A stretch of DNA of 10,070 bases from an uncultured Lachnospiraceae bacterium. Its GTDB lineage: Bacteria; Bacillota; Clostridia; Lachnospirales; Lachnospiraceae. Location: positions 1-10,070 of the forward strand of contig CAMPAX010000073.1 of the NCBI GenBank assembly GCA_946633495.1, read 5' to 3'. The stretch's first letter is position 1. Each line of letters starts with the position of its first letter. Both the position numbers and the translations under genes were made by a program. Below the pieces are notes generated by a model. The model had not been told where the DNA came from and did no database searches. It worked only from the letters and a program-made list of their open reading frames with translations. This document shows, piece after piece, positions 7,108 through 10,070 of this stretch.

Positions 7108-9046
7108 CTTTTCGTACACCCTTTAATTCTACGATCCCTCGCGCCTTCTCCTTCAGCGAATCCACCACAGGGATCTGTCCCACTACATTATCCAGCAGCC
7201 AATCCATTTTCATGATGTCCTCTGCCGAAAGAGTCTCGTCTGCCCCGCAGCGCTGCACACCGTTTTGGTCTTCGAGCACTCCCGAGAACGGCGCAAACCT
7301 CTCGTCGATGATGGATTTTTTCATCAGATCAATGAGCCGTACAGTGGGTGCCGGTGTCTTCTCGGACAGGATCACATCGATAACCCCCGAAGAGAGCCCC
7401 CACCAGTAATTGATGGCCTTATCATCCGAAGGCGCATCCGTCTTCTCCCAGGCTCCGTCGATGATGAGCTTGATGATCCTCTCATAGAGAACGCCCCAGT
7501 TCACCACGGGCATAGCCACATTTACCGGCTGCAGCCCGGACAGCTTGTACATTCCGAACTTTCGGGACGCGTGCCGCGGCGTGATCATATCCTGATCGGA
7601 TACATAATCCACACCTTCTTTATAGAAATTCTGATAGATCACTTCTTTGGAAATGTCGTCCTTCAGAGTCGTCCATTCCAGCAAAACCTTCACATCGGGA
7701 TTCACCATCCTTGCACCGATGGCGAAGGCGTTGATATTTGCGATCACACCATAGATCGGGTAATCCGCCAGATATCCGATCTTATTTGTCTTGGTCATGA
7801 TTCCCGCCAGCATGCCTGACAGCAGCTTGGCTTCATACATCCGGGCGTAATACGTCCGAATATAGCGGTGGCTGGTATTCAGCGAACAGTTCAGGATATG
7901 CACTTCCGGGTGTTCCACCGCCACCTTCAGGCTGGCTTCGATCATCTGGGATGTGGTGGTGAAGATCACCTCCGTGCCCTCATTCCGGATCAGCTCCTCC
8001 ATGGCCAAAACCGTCTTCTCTTCCGTATCTGCCGTGGTGATCTTCAAGGTGGAAACCTTATTCCCAAAGGCCTCCTTGATGTGGTTCCGTCCAAGCTCAT
8101 GGGCATACAGCCAGTCCGAACTGGAAGGATCCCGGTCGAAGATGAAAGCCACATTGAGGGGCTTCTCTTCCGAGGGCTCCGTCCGGAGCACCCGGGCCAG
8201 CAGCGTCTTTCTGGTCTCCGGCGGATCCAGGGTAACCGTGACCTCCTGTCCCTGATTCATCATCAGGAACTCTTCCCACATCTTTGCCGCCGCGACCTTG
8301 ATCTCCGCGACGGTCATGTTCAGCACGGTCTCATATTCATAAACCTGGATCAGGCGAAGGAAGGCGTCGCCGGTGGTGATATTCTCCAGCTTCTTTCCGC
8401 CCTTTTCCTCATAAGCCCTGGAGAACTTATAATAAGCGGAGGTCAGGTTCTGCACCTGTTCATCCGTCCATGTCAGCTCCGGTGCGGACATATCGGTGCC
8501 GGTATCCTCCAGCAGCCGGTGAAAATTCCCCTCCTTGGAAAACCAGATAAAGTTCACTCCGGTCTTCCGGTAAAAGTCCATAAACTCATAATAGATGCGG
8601 ATCTCCGGATCGTCGCTCTTCACCGGGATCTTCCGGGTTACCAGCGCCGGCACATTGACCGCATCAAAATATTTCAGTACGCTGGTGCGCTTGTTGCCCT
8701 CCAGCACATAATAATAGTTCAGATATTCGTAAACTTTGATGGGATCATGGATCCCCTCTTCCATATGGGCATCACAGAGTGTGGACCATTTCAGGGCAAA
8801 CTCCGTGTCTTTATCCAGGATGGGCATGAAATTGCATGCAAAGGAATTGGCCCGGCCGGCAGTTGCAGTCCCGATGATCCGATCCAGCGGGATCGTCACC
8901 AGACCTAAATTTACTTCACCGCGGATCCTCACACCATCCAGAACCTCATCAAGAACGGCAGGATTCGGGGACTTCCCTTCCTGCTTTGCTTCCTTTACGG
9001 CTTTCTCGCCCAGCTTCTTTGCTTTTTCATATTCTACGTAAGACAA
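7079..9046 (-). CDS. Cytosolic ParB-like/BMP ligand-binding fusion protein, putative sensor
   Basis: A 655-residue two-domain protein. Residues about 40-140 resemble the ParB/sulfiredoxin-type domain. They run from VTIPLDRIIG through DPIKVYEY to YYVLEGNKRTSV, where EGNKR (116-120) sits where ParB proteins have their GxxR box. A mostly helical linker follows (about 150-290). Residues about 295-585 match BMP/Med-type nucleoside-binding receptors (PF02608 type): NVAFIFDRD, SDWLYAHELGR (310-320), VIFTTTSQM, KIGYLADYPIYGVIANINAF (422-441, NINAFAIGAR typical) and VNWGVLYERI. There is no signal peptide or lipobox, so it should be cytosolic and not an ordinary ABC transporter receptor. The TTG at 9046 is chosen because GGAGG (9055-9059) lies eight bases upstream. 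A GTG at 9061 would overlap that site and add five residues. The first gene of a unit with the phosphoesterase and citrate synthase. A sensory or regulatory role is inferred, not shown. Confidence 0.85.
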   Translation of the reverse strand: MSYVEYEKAKKLGEKAVKEAKQEGKSPNPAVLDEVLDGVRIRGEVNLGLVTIPLDRIIGTATAGRANSFACNFMPILDKDTEFALKWSTLCDAHMEEGIHDPIKVYEYLNYYYVLEGNKRTSVLKYFDAVNVPALVTRKIPVKSDDPEIRIYYEFMDFYRKTGVNFIWFSKEGNFHRLLEDTGTDMSAPELTWTDEQVQNLTSAYYKFSRAYEEKGGKKLENITTGDAFLRLIQVYEYETVLNMTVAEIKVAAAKMWEEFLMMNQGQEVTVTLDPPETRKTLLARVLRTEPSEEKPLNVAFIFDRDPSSSDWLYAHELGRNHIKEAFGNKVSTLKITTADTEEKTVLAMEELIRNEGTEVIFTTTSQMIEASLKVAVEHPEVHILNCSLNTSHRYIRTYYARMYEAKLLSGMLAGIMTKTNKIGYLADYPIYGVIANINAFAIGARMVNPDVKVLLEWTTLKDDISKEVIYQNFYKEGVDYVSDQDMITPRHASRKFGMYKLSGLQPVNVAMPVVNWGVLYERIIKLIIDGAWEKTDAPSDDKAINYWWGLSSGVIDVILSEKTPAPTVRLIDLMKKSIIDERFAPFSGVLEDQNGVQRCGADETLSAEDIMKMDWLLDNVVGQIPVVDSLKEKARGIVELKGVRKDEDEDPGDR

Positions 9047-9054
9047 ATGTATCG

Positions 9055-9059
9055 CCTCC
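9055..9059 (-). promoter_or_regulatory. Ribosome binding site that sets a TTG start
   Basis: GGAGG on the minus strand lies eight bases before TTG at 9046. The longer alternative, GTG at 9061, has its start codon overlapping this site and no other purine-rich site suitably placed upstream. The shorter TTG-initiated protein is therefore the better call. Confidence 0.7.
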
Positions 9060-9144
9060 ACATCTGCATCCTGTCCCCAAAACCCAGAACGCGTCTGTTG
9101 TACGTAACCCCGGCAAGTATCCTGTTAATTTACAATGTTCAGCC

Positions 9145-9164
9145 GGCGTCCCTCCGGGAACGCC
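9145..9164 (-). other. Intergenic hairpin after malic enzyme
   Basis: Bases 9145-9152 pair with 9156-9164, giving an eight-base-pair GC-rich stem with one bulged A and a three-base loop. It lies about 48 bases past the malic enzyme stop in the 150-base gap before the ParB-BMP gene. The minus-strand bases after it (GGCTGAACATTG) contain no U-tract, so it is at best a weak intrinsic terminator. It could be an attenuator, a 3'-end stabiliser or chance. The rest of the gap shows no promoter I would defend. Confidence 0.3.
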
Positions 9165-9211
9165 TGTTTACGTGTCAGACTTCTATATCGACTCCTTTCC
9201 GCCAATGTCCG

Positions 9212-10070
9212 CTAACGCGTCACTCCGGCACGTACTGCTTCATCCGCAACTGCCTTGGCAACCACCCTGGCAACCTGGTCATTAAATGCATCCGGAATGA
9301 TATAATCCGGCGCGATCTCTTCTTCGGGAACGACCGCCGCGATGGCACGGGCTGCCGCTTCCTTCATGGACTCGGTGATGGCCGTTGCATGTGCATCCAG
9401 CGCACCGCGGAAGATTCCGGGGAATACCAGCACGTTATTGATCTGGTTTGGGAAATCCGACCGTCCGGTGGCAATGATGCTTGCTCCGCCCTTCTTTGCC
9501 TCATCCGGCATGATCTCGGGGATCGGGTTTGCCATGGCGAATACCAGCGGATTCTCTGCCATGGTGCTGATCATTTCCGCCGTTACGATATTCGGAGCGG
9601 ACACACCGATGAAGATATCCTTGCCCTTCATCACATCCGCCAGACTTCCGCGTTCCTTATTCTTATTTGTGATCTCTGCCATCTCTGCCTGCGCCGGGTT
9701 CATAAAGGGTTCTCCCGGACAAAGAGCGCCCTTGGAGCATACCAGTACCACATTTCCGATACCGAAGCGCTGCATCAGCTTGCAGATCGAGATACCTGCC
9801 GCACCCGCTCCGCTGATGACTGCACTGCAGTCCTCCCATTTCCTGCCGGTGAGCTTAAAAGCGTTAATGAGGCCTGCACATACCACCACTGCGGTTCCGT
9901 GCTGGTCATCATGAAATACCGGAATATCCAGCTCTTCCTTCAGGCGGCGCTCCACTTCAAAGCAGCGGGGAGCCGAGATATCTTCCAGATTGATGCCTCC
10001 GAAAGAGGGTGCGATACGTTTTACCGTCTCCACGATCTCGTCCGGATCCTTGGTATCCAGGCAGATCGGG
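9212..10070 (-). CDS. Malic enzyme, 3' part (5' end beyond the window)
   Basis: Oxidatively decarboxylates malate to pyruvate and CO2 with reduction of NAD(P). About 285 C-terminal residues are visible, and the frame stays open to the window edge, where it reads PICLDTKDPDEIVETVKRIA. Short bacterial malic enzymes have around 385-400 residues, so roughly 100 are missing, including the catalytic Tyr region. Family motifs present are FGGINLEDISAPRCFEVE with the metal-binding Glu/Asp pair, PVFHDDQHGTA with the next metal-binding Asp, the dinucleotide-binding GAGAAGIS, FAMANPIPEI and SDFPNQINNVLVFPGIFRGA. The stop is TAG at 9212-9214. The end of the second Rossmann strand reads VVLVCSKGAL, without the acidic residue usually seen before KG (see findings). 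The neighbouring unit holds citrate synthase, fitting a central carbon setting, but a 150-base gap separates them. Confidence 0.93.
   Translation of the reverse strand, partial: PICLDTKDPDEIVETVKRIAPSFGGINLEDISAPRCFEVERRLKEELDIPVFHDDQHGTAVVVCAGLINAFKLTGRKWEDCSAVISGAGAAGISICKLMQRFGIGNVVLVCSKGALCPGEPFMNPAQAEMAEITNKNKERGSLADVMKGKDIFIGVSAPNIVTAEMISTMAENPLVFAMANPIPEIMPDEAKKGGASIIATGRSDFPNQINNVLVFPGIFRGALDAHATAITESMKEAAARAIAAVVPEEEIAPDYIIPDAFNDQVARVVAKAVADEAVRAGVTR

Noticed and set aside
7868..8908. Long plus-strand open frame of about 346 codons over the ParB-BMP gene
   Set aside because: It is antisense to a gene with clear domain motifs, and its His/Arg/Gln-rich translation is typical of a shadow frame.
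7079..9061. Calling the BMP-domain protein a standard ABC transporter substrate-binding lipoprotein
   Set aside because: It has no signal peptide or lipobox, a large ParB-like N-terminal part, and no nucleoside ABC permease genes beside it.
9062..9211. Possible promoter elements (TATAGA, GATACT) before the ParB-BMP gene
   Set aside because: Neither has a -35-like partner at 16-18 bases, so I do not annotate a promoter.

Overview
All eight protein genes in this window lie on the minus strand, so transcription runs from high to low coordinates. The genes are short-spaced with purine-rich ribosome binding sites and several GTG or TTG starts. Base composition is moderate. The protein types (a NatA/NatB-type exporter with two permeases, a BMP-domain protein without a signal peptide, a 'citrate/2-methylcitrate'-type citrate synthase) suggest a Gram-positive anaerobe of the Clostridia, probably Lachnospiraceae. 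This is judged from remembered family resemblance only; the window has no rRNA or other phylogenetic marker.

Right edge (9212-10070): the C-terminal three quarters of a malic enzyme, cut by the window end. A 150-base gap with one small hairpin follows. Next comes a tightly packed three-gene unit (9061 to 4895). Its first gene encodes a cytosolic two-domain protein: an N-terminal ParB-like domain joined to a BMP-type (nucleoside receptor-like) ligand-binding domain. The second encodes a metallophosphoesterase whose first metal motif is D-E-E instead of D-x-H. The third encodes citrate synthase. The first two genes overlap, and the ribosome binding site of the citrate synthase is written into the last codons of the phosphoesterase, so the three products are probably co-expressed and may be translationally coupled.

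After a 100-base spacer comes the second unit (4794 to 89): a NatA-like ABC ATPase with a charged insertion ahead of its signature motif, two paralogous NatB-like ABC-2 permeases, and a COG1092/RlmI-like SAM-dependent methyltransferase without the PUA domain. Overlaps or 11-base gaps join these four genes. A perfect 14-bp inverted repeat (23-53) lies 35 bases past the last stop codon. It has no U-tract on the strand of the operon.

Functionally, the right half handles malate/pyruvate and acetyl-CoA/oxaloacetate carbon. It also holds an unusual candidate intracellular ligand sensor that could tie a nucleoside-like signal to citrate synthase expression or activity. The left half is a membrane exporter of unknown substrate plus a putative RNA methyltransferase. 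The most promising undescribed item is the ParB-BMP / phosphoesterase / citrate synthase unit. I saw no CRISPR array, tRNA, rRNA, transposase or phage gene.
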